From assembly GCA_036850595.1 (NCBI GenBank), contig CM072151.1, positions 19,135,307-19,199,306 on the forward strand: a stretch of 64,000 nucleotides of DNA. Reading direction: 5' to 3'. This document shows positions 11,094 through 22,167 of the stretch, piece by piece. Source of the DNA: Rhyacichthys aspro (taxonomy: Eukaryota > Chordata > Actinopteri > Gobiiformes > Rhyacichthyidae). Under the pieces are notes generated by a model that saw nothing but the letters and a program-made list of their open reading frames with translations, did no database searches and was not told the origin of the DNA. The position numbers and the translations under genes were made by a program. How positions within the stretch are numbered: position 1 is the stretch's first letter; every line of letters starts with the position of its first letter.

Positions 11094-11470
11094 ACACTCA
11101 TTTACTAGCAGTATCTATATATTCATCAACAGACGCTGTTTTATTCACTGACTCATGTTACCAAACTTAACTGTTAAGTTGCCCTGTTTTGTTCACTCTG
11201 TTTTTGTCTCCAGTGTTTTGTTTTATTCACTATTTTATTTTATTATTTGTTTTAACACTTGCTCTGTTATGTTCACCAACAATTACTTAACACTTGGTCA
11301 GTTTTATTCACAGTAATCATTCACCAATTCTGTTTTATTAACTAATCTCACAGTTAATCTGACCTGATTTATTCACCAGAATTTCCTCATTTATCAGCAG
11401 TTGGGTTTAGTAATTAGCACCCTGTTTTGTTCCACTTTTCTTTACTGTTTTATTCACCAATAGATTATTT
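11094..11470 (+). repeat. Degenerate tandem array with core TGTTTTATTCAC
   Basis: About nine copies of a core like CTGTTTTATTCAC(C) recur every 25-50 bases with diverged spacers; a further core lies before the pyrimidine tract near 10750. A decayed minisatellite into which the tract may have expanded. Confidence 0.6.
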
Positions 11471-11935
11471 TTGCTATTTTTGCAACTAACAAAGATGGCG
11501 AAGTCAGAGACTAACAATTGGTAAAGAGAGACTCAGGGAAGTGCACCGATACAAGCAAAATGGCCAACAACACTATAATGCAATGTGACTGTGATATACT
11601 TTTATTGCTAGCAGCACTTAACTTGTTTAACCTGGAATATTTCAGGTATTAGCTCTGAATAGACTGACTGACTCCTAGGGCTGTAGCTCACACTCCATCT
11701 AGTGAAGTAAAGTTATACTACACACTTACGAGTTAGCACATTTGTACTCATCTCTGTTTTTGGCACAAGGACATAATGATTCTTTTATATATTATAATTG
11801 CATGTCAAAATACTTTAAAGCTGAAACATGACAGAGATGGAATTGGTTGCAGTGAAAAGAACACCCACATCCTGCTGTGTCACTCCATACTTCTCCAACA
11901 ATGCAGCTTCAGATGATCATATGCATTATAGCTTT
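11471..11935. other. Intergenic spacer, nothing recognised
   Basis: Unique AT-rich sequence without a supported feature. Confidence 0.4.
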
Positions 11936-11939
11936 TGTT

Positions 11940-12640
11940 CCTTCTAAGTGAAAACTTGACTTGGCAGAGAAGAGGCATGTGTTCTGTTCAAATAGGATCA
12001 GGAGCAGGAGAAGAATCAGCAACATCTCTTCATGAGCTCAGGCAACAAGTGAAAACATCCCCAAACCCTCAATGAACACAGATCCATGCTCTATTCTTTT
12101 GTAAAAACCAAATCCCTCTTTTCCTCCTTTTCCAGACATAATATGGCTTCCAAGCAAGGTCCAGCCAGAAATCTTGCGGCATGGCCGTGAAATAAAGGAA
12201 GTGCTGCCATGCCTGACTATGCCAGTGAATAAAGCCAAGGCAAATTGCTTAGGGAGAGTTTGGTCCAATTGGATGGCATCCCTTGGTATGTAATTCCCAT
12301 GGCACGGCGTTGGCAATGGCGACGCACGCCTCAATCAGGTGTGGGGCCCGGAGGAGGCCGGCTCATTTGCATGTCCAAGTATGAGGGGAATTCCTCTTAG
12401 GAAGAAACCGGGCTTTGATGTGGCCATTCCCACTGGATTATGGGACTAAAATAGACAGTAATGGATCAGTGAAGTCATTCATCACCAGTGTGTGCTTTGC
12501 CCAGTCCTCCTTCACCTCCTTAACCAGGAACTGCTTCAAAGAGAGACGGCCATTGAGCAGATTTGCCCCCACACTGGCTGTAGGGGAGTCTGACGTAAAA
12601 CATTCTCAGTGACGAGAAAGTGATTAGATGCATGATGACC
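11940..12640. promoter_or_regulatory. Candidate regulatory block with octamer
   Basis: Unique block whose core (about 12290-12400) is GC-rich and ends in a perfect POU octamer ATTTGCAT (12365-12372). The open frame on the minus strand across it shows no family signature. Confidence 0.42.
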
Positions 12641-13500
12641 TGTCAGTGCCGTCAGGTCACTCTTACATGTGGAAAATAGATCATATGGTTCTATACTGTG
12701 TGTCAATGCTTCAGTTTCCTTATGAAATGTTCAGTGTTTTCTACATAAATCTATTGTAATCAGTGTATAATCACATCAAAATTACACTTTTATTTTGTCT
12801 GTCTCAATAGAATCCAGTGGAAGGAGCTATTTTATTTCTATTACCTCCTTTTGCTAGGTTCACAGAGCAGACAAAGTGAGCACTGTTGGAGAAGAAACAC
12901 ACCCATGTCTCCTTTTGATCACATATATTGCTTGAAGCTTTACGGAATTTGCAAACTGATTTTCAAGAAACAAAGGAGGAGAGTGGAATTGAAGTTTGCA
13001 TTTTGGCCTCTAGATGTTGCTCACCTCTAAAAGTGAGCATTTTAAATGAAGTACTTTAGAAAAACAAAAACAAAAGTAGCATATCCTTGTCCAACAAATA
13101 TTCATATATATTCAAACTCTAAAAAATGTCCATATAATTGTAACGCTGAATTATTGTTTTTTCAAATACGTTCCATTGGTTGAGTGATGGTAAACCCATC
13201 TTGTAGATGTGCCCAACTCCAATACAATGTAATATATGTAACCATAATGTCATAGAAGATAATTAACAAACATCATTTACAATCACATATTATATTTGTG
13301 ATCATTTAAGAAAATAGTGTCTGTACCTGTTGTAAATATTGTTACAATTATACAATTATAAAATGGCAGGAACACAGTCTGACTCCTATGACTCGATGTA
13401 TAACACTGAAGGTAAATTAGCTGCAAAAATCTCATTCACCAGGTAAAGTCAAGTTCATTTGGCATTTATAAATCTGGATCCTTCAAAATAAGTTTGGCTC
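12641..13500. other. AT-rich spacer, nothing recognised
   Basis: Low-GC unique sequence. No gene, RNA or diagnosable repeat. Confidence 0.45.
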
Positions 13501-13504
13501 GGAT

Positions 13505-13740
13505 GATGTGGATGGGTCATGTGCTAGCTTAACGATGCTAACCGCAGCAAATTAATGCGACAAAAGCCTTTGCATTCGCCACACTGTTATTTAATGATTT
13601 ATGCAAGCGACCTCTTGTATGTCTCCTTTTTGATAAGCTAACTCATGAACCGGCGTATTGGCAACAGTTGTATGCTTTGGTTATTCCTTTTTAATTCCAA
13701 AGCTTTTATGAGTGTGTGAAAAGTAATTATGTTCTCACCT
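13505..13740. promoter_or_regulatory. Candidate enhancer / conserved noncoding element
   Basis: Unique sequence with AAATTAATGCGAC, TTATTTAATGATTTATGC and CTTTTTAATTCC in 200 bases, plus kept CpGs. Confidence 0.48.
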
Positions 13741-14105
13741 CGGCTGCATTATTCTGGAGTAACCTCGTTGGTTTGATCTCACTGTGAATCCACACAAGAC
13801 TTCTATTACTGCGTTTTTTTTCTCTGTGTATCTGGCCACAACAGGTAAACTGCGAGAGGACAGTTGGAGAAGAATGAAGGAGAAGGAGAGACATGGGAAT
13901 AAAAAGATAAACAGTTTGACCTTCTGTTTCTGCCAATTTCCAGCGGTCGCCCCCCTCCTTAGCCTTCTCTTCCCTCTTTCGCCCTCAGCCCTGTGTCGGA
14001 CGAATCCTTTTTGGAGGGATAAATAGCACTGCTGCGCTTTGATAGCCCCAGTCCCAAACACCAGCTACCGATAAATAAAAGGGAACTTTCTCCATTTATC
14101 TCTGG
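13741..14105. promoter_or_regulatory. Possible extension of the 13.5-14.7 kb regulatory cluster
   Basis: Unique mixed-composition sequence between two stronger islands. The antisense frame at 13735-14061 has no recognisable domain. Confidence 0.28.
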
Positions 14106-14109
14106 GAGA

Positions 14110-14660
14110 AAGAAGTTCCTATTAGGGTCCCCATAGCCGCGGGGCCTTTCCCTCCTTCACTGCACAGCTTTGTAGATTGCCTGCTTGGTTTAAGGTGCTA
14201 TTGAGTGCTCACCAGGACAATTACATGCCAGGACCCCCCTCCGGAAATGTCCCTCCCCTCCACTTGGCTGTACCTCTGTGCCAGTGTTGCGGGAGATGCT
14301 TTCCGATAGGCCTGGATGGGAATGGGGTTGGTGAGTGTGTGTGTGGGGACAGGAGGGAGCGGAGTGATAATGGCCGTCTGAATGGTATGGAATAAAGTAT
14401 CATTGCTCAGTGCCTGGAGTCAGACAGTGATGCTAATGCAAATGGTGTTCACCCCGGCGCGCACCTCTCTGTTGGAAGGTAATGATAGCCCCACAAACAG
14501 TACGTATGGAGAAACAGAGCGTTGCCGAGGAGACGTATAAATAAAAATAGCTGGAATGACTTTTGGTCGCCTTCGGGGAACTCGAGACACCTTCAGATTG
14601 TTCCTCTGGGCGGCCCTTGCTACTTGATATTAAATAGTGGGTATCAAAAGTACAACGCTA
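14110..14660. promoter_or_regulatory. Candidate enhancer with TAAT/octamer composite
   Basis: Unique block containing GCTAATGCAAAT, a homeodomain half-site fused to a perfect octamer (ATGCAAAT, 14436-14443). CACCCCGGCGCGCACC and several GATAATGG/TGATAGCC words flank it. Confidence 0.5.
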
Positions 14661-15260
14661 TCTCGCGAATTTAATGTATATGTAATTTTGTTTATTTTGA
14701 ATGCCATGTGACAAAACAGCAGCCTGTACAGTGCGTACATGTTTGTAGTGCATAATACAATACACGCTGACACAATAACAATAAATAAAGATAAAAATGA
14801 ATGAATTAAAAATAGAAGATAAAAACACAGGCAATTACAAGAAGAAGAGGCAATCTGACAAAATCGAAACTGATTGATCTTTCCATTTCAGCAATATTGT
14901 CTTTTTAACAATGGTTAGTTTAACTATTGACATTGATTTGACATGTTAAAGTATGTTTAGTTTAGATATGTCTCAAAGAAATCTTCAGTTTGTACAGGAT
15001 GACAAAATGACAGCGTGATGGATGTAAAGCTAGGCCAAGATGGTAGCATATGTAGCGTAACATATATGTTTTTAATTTGGCTATTACGCTGAGAAGTCCT
15101 GGGTTTTATGTCCTATCCACTGCCCCAACTTACATATTGTCTGTTAAGGGATTACATACACTAATAAAAGGCTGGACATGACATTGTCAAGTTATCAAAT
15201 CAAATTCTTCAAATGTTTTCATGCAAGCCAGCTATACTCACACTGCTTCTTATTAGTGAA
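14661..15260. other. AT-rich spacer, nothing recognised
   Basis: Low-GC unique sequence with AATAAATAAAGAT-like stretches. No supported feature. Confidence 0.45.
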
Positions 15261-15267
15261 TTTGATC

Positions 15268-15585
15268 AGCTATGGTAGCCCTGCAGGGACATGCCGGTGT
15301 CTATGAACAGTGAAAACAGGTTTGATGGAAACAAAAGTTTAGTCCTTTAATGTTTTCATGCAGGAATGACTGCTCATAAATAAATTAAAAAAAATATTCT
15401 GAGTTTGTCCTCTCTGGGCACCAGTAGATACAGAAATTAAAAGAACTTCCATTGGGTTCTATGGAGCTGTAAATGTCTATTTTTTTGGCAATTGAAAAAT
15501 GCAAAGAGGGACGCATAGTTTTGACCAAAATTTCTCTCAACTTTATACTACAACATTTAACACACTGCACCTTTAAAACACCACA
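15268..15585 (+). repeat. Dispersed repeat family B, copy 2 (longest)
   Basis: Starts AGCTATGGTAGCCCTGCAGG. It includes GAGTTTGTCCTCTCTGGGCA and AACTTCCATTGGGTTCT, which recur in the 33.8, 42.6 and 43.5 kb copies, and ends CACACTGCACCTTTAAAA. The antisense frame at 15385-15816 runs through this repeat and is not a gene. Confidence 0.65.
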
Positions 15586-16200
15586 TACGCACAAAGACAT
15601 ATAATGAGTAGTTTTATCCTTTACATTTATTAAATTATCCATGTTTCTGCAAATTGAACAATCATTCATTAAATTTGGGAGATAGTGTTGAAATAAAACT
15701 CGTCCCCCTCTTGACGAGAATGACTTTTTGTAGCCTTCAGGGAACTTAGGACACATCGTTACACTTCCCCTCAGGGCCTCCTCTATTTCCTCCTGCTCGT
15801 GATATTTTTTTATCATTTGATAACATATAAAGTGAAGATTTCAGTGAGGAGAAATATAGAAGTGAAGAAAAAAAAGAATCATGCTGGGTTTTTCAGAGAG
15901 ACTTGGCCCCAGACCGGGCATGTCAATCTCATTTCCGACAGCCTCACAAAATCACGCTGTTTTCAGGACTTCAAATGAGATGTGTGTATTGGTGCTGGGG
16001 TTCACAGTCCAAGGCTTCACCTCGAAAAGATACTGATATTTTTCCAGTATATTGTTAAATCACCGACAGCCAATTGGATGACACTGGTGTGCTTTTCAAA
16101 ATGCTGCCGGATGAATGGCAGTAGAAGAAGAAAACACAAAGAGACCCAGGCCATTGTTTAAGTCTCGGAGGAAAGTATCATGGAAGTGTGGGCAGTTTAG
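15586..16200. other. Spacer with a weak candidate regulatory core
   Basis: About 15890-16110 is unique and mixed in composition (GACTTGGCCCCAGACCGGG, ATCACGCTGTTTTCAGG). The rest is AT-rich with nothing recognised. Confidence 0.3.
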
Positions 16201-16246
16201 AAGAAGAAGAAGAAGAAGAAGAAGAAGAAGAAGAAGAAGAAGAAAA
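16201..16246. repeat. (AAG)n microsatellite
   Basis: About 15 perfect AAG units, strongly purine-biased on the + strand. Confidence 0.95.
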
Positions 16247-17530
16247 GAGAGTTTAAATCTGTGACCACGGAGGAGAGAGGGCTGATCAGGACTGAGCTGT
16301 GTTCACACTGAAGGGAAAACAGCCATGTCAGATTTTTGTTGTCTTTGAATAGTCACATGGACTAAAACAGATTATTGTTATTGTGCATTATTGTTGTGCA
16401 CTAAGTCTAATCTGACTAAAATAAACCTTCAAAATGTACACAATAGTACGTAAATTCTTAGCTGATAACATCTAGTTCATGGTCAAGCTACTGATGAATG
16501 AATGGGCTTCAAAATATGTCACAAATTATTCATTATGTTCATTTTGTTCATTATGGCAGTATCAACAACTGCCATATCCATATTGCTAACAACTTCTTGC
16601 ATCACAATAACATTATGGCTTTCATGTGATAGACACTTGACACTTTGAACTCCAAAAGAGTTGACCAACCCGAGCTTTAAATCACATTGTGGCCTGATCA
16701 GTGCAAGTATAAGGTTGTGTAGAGCCTTGTATGTCTCTAAATGATCCAGTTCAACTTTTACCACAGCACACTGGATTTAAATATCAAAAGCTGTATTGTT
16801 ATCACCTGTTATCCCATGCATTTTGTGCTTAACTCTGCCTGAATCTGTTCCAACAATGATGTGGATATGGCTCGACTGAAGCTGCTCTGGTAGGATTATT
16901 TTGGCAAAAATAAATGGCAATTAAAAGGGATGGAGAGAAATCATAGACAAAGTTATGGAATCCCAGAGACCTGTCCTGCTTTAGATTTTGTAATTTCAGT
17001 GTTTCCCATTATATTGACCATTATGAGTTTGTTCACTTATTTGGTTTAGTCAAAATGAACCCTGGTGCTGTTGCTCTGATTCACTTAAAAGTATCAGTGT
17101 GGCCATGCAAACCTTAGTGTTCTTCTTAAAAAGGTAGATCTTGGTCAGCTTCCAAGTGCACTCACCACAGACTCCCAATCAAACCTAAAACAGGAAAAGA
17201 GCGATATAATGCTAAAATCATTTGACTTGATAGACTCTTGAGAGAAAAAAAAGAGCATCGTCTTTAGGAATTAATCTAAAGCAAAGTAAGCAGACAACAA
17301 ATATGGACAAATAAGAAGGTTATTAGGGTGTGTTGCAGGCTCATATCGAGTTTATGGGAAAAACAAAACTTCTTCTTTACTGCTTTGATTAATGGCCTGA
17401 TGTCATGCAAATTCACACTTCTCCTTTCACTAAAGTATTCTTCCACAATCACAGCGTTTTCTCAGAGAACCGTGAAGAATGTTGACCTGAAGTTAGCGAG
17501 GAGTCCTGTTTTCTCATTGGCATGTTCACG
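16247..17530. other. Intergenic spacer, nothing recognised
   Basis: About 1.3 kb of AT-rich unique sequence. Short open frames only. Confidence 0.4.
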
Positions 17531-17534
17531 CTCG

Positions 17535-17860
17535 ATACCGACCTCATGTGGGAATGACCTAAATCTGATTCAGAAAGATCAAATGGCACATGGTACAGAT
17601 CTGGTGCACTTTTGAGACCAGTGTGAACGCAGCCTCGGAGTGTGGAGCGTCACAAAAGGCGTCTATCAGCGCGTGGACAGCCTCATGTCTGAGCAGAGCG
17701 ACGCACCAGGCAGTAGCCGCGGGACAGGGGCCGGACTCAGAGGGGGACTGGGGACTGAACGCTGGCGGTGCGAGCGCTGATAGAGGCAGCACTAATCGAG
17801 GAGCCTCAGTCTTCTCCTCACTTCTAAGCTCCTTTTATTTCATGGTGTCACTTTTCAAAG
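17535..17860. other. GC-richer block, partly repeat-like
   Basis: The first 100 bases, ending CAGTGTGAACGCAGCC, resemble a motif I know from fish DNA transposon ends. The remainder (17640-17830) is GC-rich with CpGs and frames on both strands, none with a recognisable domain. Confidence 0.3.
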
Positions 17861-18585
17861 GCTTGTCTTTTGTCTTGTGAAAAGCTGTGCGACTTAGCCG
17901 TCCATTTATGGAGTGGACTTATTGTTGAATTGTTCCAATTGTCTCTTGTACAGAAACACTGGCTGAATCTTCAATAAAACAAAACACACAATGGCATTGT
18001 TCTTTATTAGAATTTGCTGTGTGTGCTTTAATTATAAATGGAGCAAAGTGTTCATGCTTAAAGACAAAGTTATGGTCGGGTTTTATAGGGTATTTGTGGA
18101 TATCCAGTCCATTATGTGATAACCATTATTGTCCCTAACTATGTTGACAAGTCCAACCTTAATAAACCTCCAGTCGTATGTAAGGCAGCCCCCTTACCTG
18201 CCTTTTATTTCTTTGCTGAGACATTATGCACAACAGTAAATGATTGGTCATGGATGAATGAGTGTGCTGTACAAATATAAAAATAATAGCTGCATTTTTA
18301 ATCAGCATGATTTGATCAATACTGCATACACCTGTCAGTTTATTCATTTAATTGTTCTATTAAACTGTATTTGAATTCCTATGGTCAGATGTAGAGAAGT
18401 AGAGCATCTTTGACTAGGAATCCACTGTGATTGACATTTGGACCATGGAACATGCTGTAAAAATATGGCTCCCAAAATAATGGCCGCTTTGTACATCTGG
18501 TCAATGTTACATGCAAATGAAAAATTCACTTTCTGATTTGGAGAACTATATTTAACTCTATTAGGCATAACCAGAAATTGTGTCA
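17861..18585. other. AT-rich spacer, nothing recognised
   Basis: Unique low-GC sequence. Confidence 0.4.
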
Positions 18586-18589
18586 ATTA

Positions 18590-19115
18590 TGATGTTGTTT
18601 ACTACGCAATGTTTTAATTTGAAAGAAAGAAAATAAATAATAATTAAGAAATCTGACTTAAAATAGTTACTTTGACTTAAGATGAACATGACTCGGACTG
18701 TTACAGTTAGATGATTTAGGTTGGTATACTTTCTTTATGATCAAGGTGCACCTCTAAGTACATCTAATTAAAATCAATCACTTAGTTTGAGTAAAGGTAC
18801 CTCATCTATTTCATCTTGGCTTGAAGTGTAATTTGGTTTAGGAATAATTAAGTTGCAGTAATGCAAAAGTTTCACTTGAATAAAAACATGACAGAAGTGA
18901 TATGAATGTTAGTAAATCTGACAAATACAGTATAATTCAATGATGTTACCTCTCTGAAATGGAAGTTGGTTCAACACTTTTGTTTAGTGTATTACCCTAC
19001 ATTGAAAAGAAGAAACACTGTATCTGATTTTCATCCAGCTTGTCTTCATGTGATATGCACTTCATGCTACATTTTCTTCTTATTTCTCCATCTATTTACC
19101 TTATATTTACCTGAC
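18590..19115 (+). repeat. Repeat family D, copy 1
   Basis: The right part (18965-19110) matches 21472-21615: AGTTGGTTCAACA, TTTTCATCCAGCTTGT, ATATGCACTTCATGCTA and TTTCTCCATCTA in the same order. The left part carries AAATCTGAC..AAAA..AGTTACTTTGA-type units like those in copy 2. Confidence 0.55.
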
Positions 19116-19119
19116 ACCT

Positions 19120-19470
19120 CAGATGGAACCTTCTACCAGCTCTCCATATAATGACTGTGCTTACAACCTTTTCAAAATCTTTAACAATCACATTAAATGG
19201 CCACACTTCTATTTCTGGTAGCGGCCGTAATAGTAGCTGCTTCCTCTGTCAGCCGGGCCAGCCTTATATAAATACTAAAATGGTCAGCCTCTTACACAAT
19301 GCCTTTGTAATCTATCATTTGCTTCACAGTGGCCTAATATGTGGCTAAAGTTTCATAAGGGTGCCTTTTTGGCGGCCCGAGCTAAGTGGTCTTAGCCGCC
19401 TGTGATAGGCCTGTGTGCCGAGCAGGTTCTGGAGATAGCGACTCTCTGGTGGCACGGCTTCTCTCATAGG
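19120..19470. promoter_or_regulatory. Candidate enhancer / conserved noncoding element
   Basis: Unique CpG-containing block with GGTAGCGGCCGTAATAGTAG and GGCGGCCCGAGCTAAG around an AT-rich middle. Confidence 0.42.
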
Positions 19471-19559
19471 TCCCTCCCTGGCAGAAAGCAAAAGAAAGGG
19501 AATAAAGAGGGGCTGGGAGAGAAAGGAAGGAGGCAGGAGGGAATTGACACAGAGCTTGG

Positions 19560-20060
19560 CGAGGAGCCAGAGCCGGCCTCCTCGCGTCTAATGTACGAAC
19601 GGGGATTTATTTAAACAGTGAGAAGAGAGGACAGCTTCACAGTGCCAGATTAATTCCGCTTTTTATTCAGAAAATAAAAGAGACTTTGAATTATTAAGAG
19701 ATAGCGGGATTAGAGGCCTCTCTTTCCAACCCCAATCTACGCTCCTTTTAATTTCCACTTTATTAGAATTCTTTTTGAAGTATTTTACTGTGGACAAAAG
19801 GAGAAGAAGAGAGAGAAAGCACAAAATATTAAATATCAGTTTAACTGCATTAAACATAAGCCCGAGCCACCATTTTTTTTTTTTTCACAGTCATATTGAT
19901 CCGACTCTTTCACTTCTCAATTATCAACTTTTATTGTAGGTTCAGCCAAGTGCAGAGGCTGATTTTCAAATGAAACGCCGCCGATCTTCTATTCATCCTC
20001 CGGCGGCGCTGGGGCTTCTCGCTCCCTCACACTCTCTCTTCACTTCACTTCCTTAAAACC
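19560..20060. promoter_or_regulatory. Candidate enhancer / conserved noncoding element
   Basis: Unique block with many homeodomain-like cores (GATTAATTCCGC, GAATTATTAAGAG, CTTTTAATTTCC, TTTATTAGAATTC) and a GC-rich tail (GCCGCCGATC, CTCCGGCGGCGCTGG). Confidence 0.5.
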
Positions 20061-20475
20061 CCTCTCAAAATGTGTCAGCCGGCCGATTGTGTAGCTCTCG
20101 GCCCCAGCAGAGGGAGGAGGAGGCGGACGGTGCTCCGCTCCAGTCCTCCCGGCTCGGGTCAACGCACAGGGTCAGCAGGGATCAACAGGAGAGGACGGGC
20201 ATAGGGCTGAGTGTGTTAGTCAAGTGCACTCCAGTAGACAGCACCTATACTAGAAAACCTCTGAGCTGCAGCTGGAGTGCATCCTGTAACTGGATGTTTT
20301 TGGAATCACTCCACTCAAGTTCAAATGAAGACTCATATTTACAGTATACGTTCAAGGAAATTCCTAAAAGTCCAATAATAAGTTTGGTATCCTCTTACAT
20401 GCAGCAGGGCTCAAACACAGTGACATTTAAAAACATGCATTTAGTTGTTGCAGCTAGTTTTATTCAAGAAATGAA
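20061..20475. other. Spacer, GC-rich then AT-rich
   Basis: 20080-20200 is GC-rich with CpGs; after that, unique AT-rich sequence. A 157-codon open frame without an ATG start crosses it and runs into the family D repeat, so I do not call it a gene. Confidence 0.35.
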
Positions 20476-20479
20476 ACTA

Positions 20480-21615
20480 AATACTGTTGAAATAATGCTG
20501 TCTAATACCAGGATTTCACCTTTTTGTTGGACTAATGCTTTTTGATTATTATTTAAATGAAAGTAAGTCTGACTAACATGAGTAACCAGTACCTAATTTG
20601 GATAAATGATTTGTTTCATGTCTGTGTGACTTTTATGCTGTAAAACCTGGAGAAAGTCAGTTGGCATAGCACTAATACAAAGTTTTGATTTGGAATAATG
20701 TTAGTAAAACTGACTAAAAGCAGTCACTTTGATTGAGTTTCACTCTGAAAGTGTGTATAGCATCTTCATAATTAAATTACACTTATGCAATGCTATAACA
20801 TTTAAGTAAATATGAGTTCAACAGCCACGTTGGTACAACTTAATCTGAATGAGCACAGTAAAGTTTAGTCTACAATGAAGTTTGCAAAAGTTTAATTTGA
20901 ATGAATTATTTTAAAAACTGATTAAATTGTGTTTTTTGATATATGTTAGTTTGGAATACATTCAGTTCTGTGTTACTTGGACTTTGTTCTTTACGACATT
21001 TGGAAAATATTGGGAAAAGATAGCATGGCTTTATTTACACGTTTAATGGATACAAAATGTTAGGCAGAAAAACCTTTTAGTTTGATTGAACTAAATTTGA
21101 AACATATTTTAGTTTATGTACATGAACTTTGGAAACTTGAAGTTGGTATAATTTCCGAACTTATTCAACACTTTTATTTGAAAGATCGAAAATGTGAAGT
21201 AAATCTGGCTAAAAGCAGTTATATTTACAATTTCATTTGAATAAACATAAGCATGTAATAATATTTTTGCACTACAGAAGATATTAGTAAATGTATTGTG
21301 TGTGCATCTTATTACAGTCACTTTGATAAAACGTTCTTTGATAAAAAAAAAATTATTCACGTAGACTTTTTGTAATAATTTGTTCAATTTGAATCAACAT
21401 AAATTACAGTAAATTATATAAATGTAAGTGGAACCATGCGTTCTTAGTACCTCTACTAGTTGCGTAAGTTGGTTCAACAATTCTCTTTTTTCAGCGTAAC
21501 ATCTCCCTTTAAAAAGAGGCAACACTGCTCTTGAAGCCATATTTTCATCCAGCTTGTGTTTACTTAATATGCACTTCATGCTATATTTGCTTCTTAGCTC
21601 TCCATCTAGGGAGCC
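20480..21615 (+). repeat. Repeat family D, copy 2, expanded with degenerate internal tandem units
   Basis: Ends with the block shared with copy 1. Inside, units of very roughly 130-150 bases recur in degraded form (AGTAAATCTGGCTAAAAGCAGT, AGTAAAACTGACTAAAAGCA, GCAAAAGTTTAATTTGAAT), so this copy is about twice as long as copy 1. No coding capacity. Confidence 0.5.
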
Positions 21616-22145
21616 GCTTGCCCTAACATTACAGTCGAGCCAAGCATTGTGCCCTCGACAAATCTCAGCAGCCATAGGAATTTGATTGTGCCGGAGGATT
21701 CTCTCTGTCAGACAACCGGTCCATAATCTCTGGCAATTCTTTGTGCAGGAGGATTACTACTGAAAGTGTTACCACATATTTACAACTACTCCACTAACTC
21801 TCAACAGGCTCTCCTGCATCCGGCCCCAGTCACAGCTAAGCCACGGTTAACATAGGAAATCAAGCTGAGATTTAGGACATCTCCCTCTGAATCTGAGAGT
21901 GCACTGTATCTAGACAAATAACCGGGGCTTTTCCCACTGTCGACTCCAGCCCAGATTTAACCCCGAGGATTACCTGTGTTCACAAAAAGACAACACATCT
22001 GTTTATGTGTAAAGATCTTGACATAGTCCTTCCCCGGGGAGGGATCAGTCCCCACAGTCAACACCGAGGCATTCATGTGAAAATGATCTGTGTGTAATTA
22101 ACAGCACTGGTTTACACAGGAGTCAATTGCTGCTGTTTGCTGTTC
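21616..22145. promoter_or_regulatory. Candidate enhancer / conserved noncoding element
   Basis: Half a kilobase of unique mixed-composition sequence with GCCACGGTTAACATAGG, CCCCGAGGATTACCTG and, at the right end, TAATTA (22095-22100). Confidence 0.45.
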
Positions 22146-22167
22146 CACACGTTAAATCCTCCTCTGT

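Noticed and set aside
10627..11151. 174-codon Phe/Pro-rich open frame
   Set aside because: It is the translation of the poly-T/poly-C tract. The Lys/Gly frames on the other strand have the same origin.
15385..15816. 143-codon antisense frame
   Set aside because: Most of it lies in dispersed repeat family B, and it shows no protein signature.
20072..20545. 157-codon open frame
   Set aside because: It has no ATG start, begins in a GC-rich noncoding block and runs into repeat family D. No domain is recognisable.
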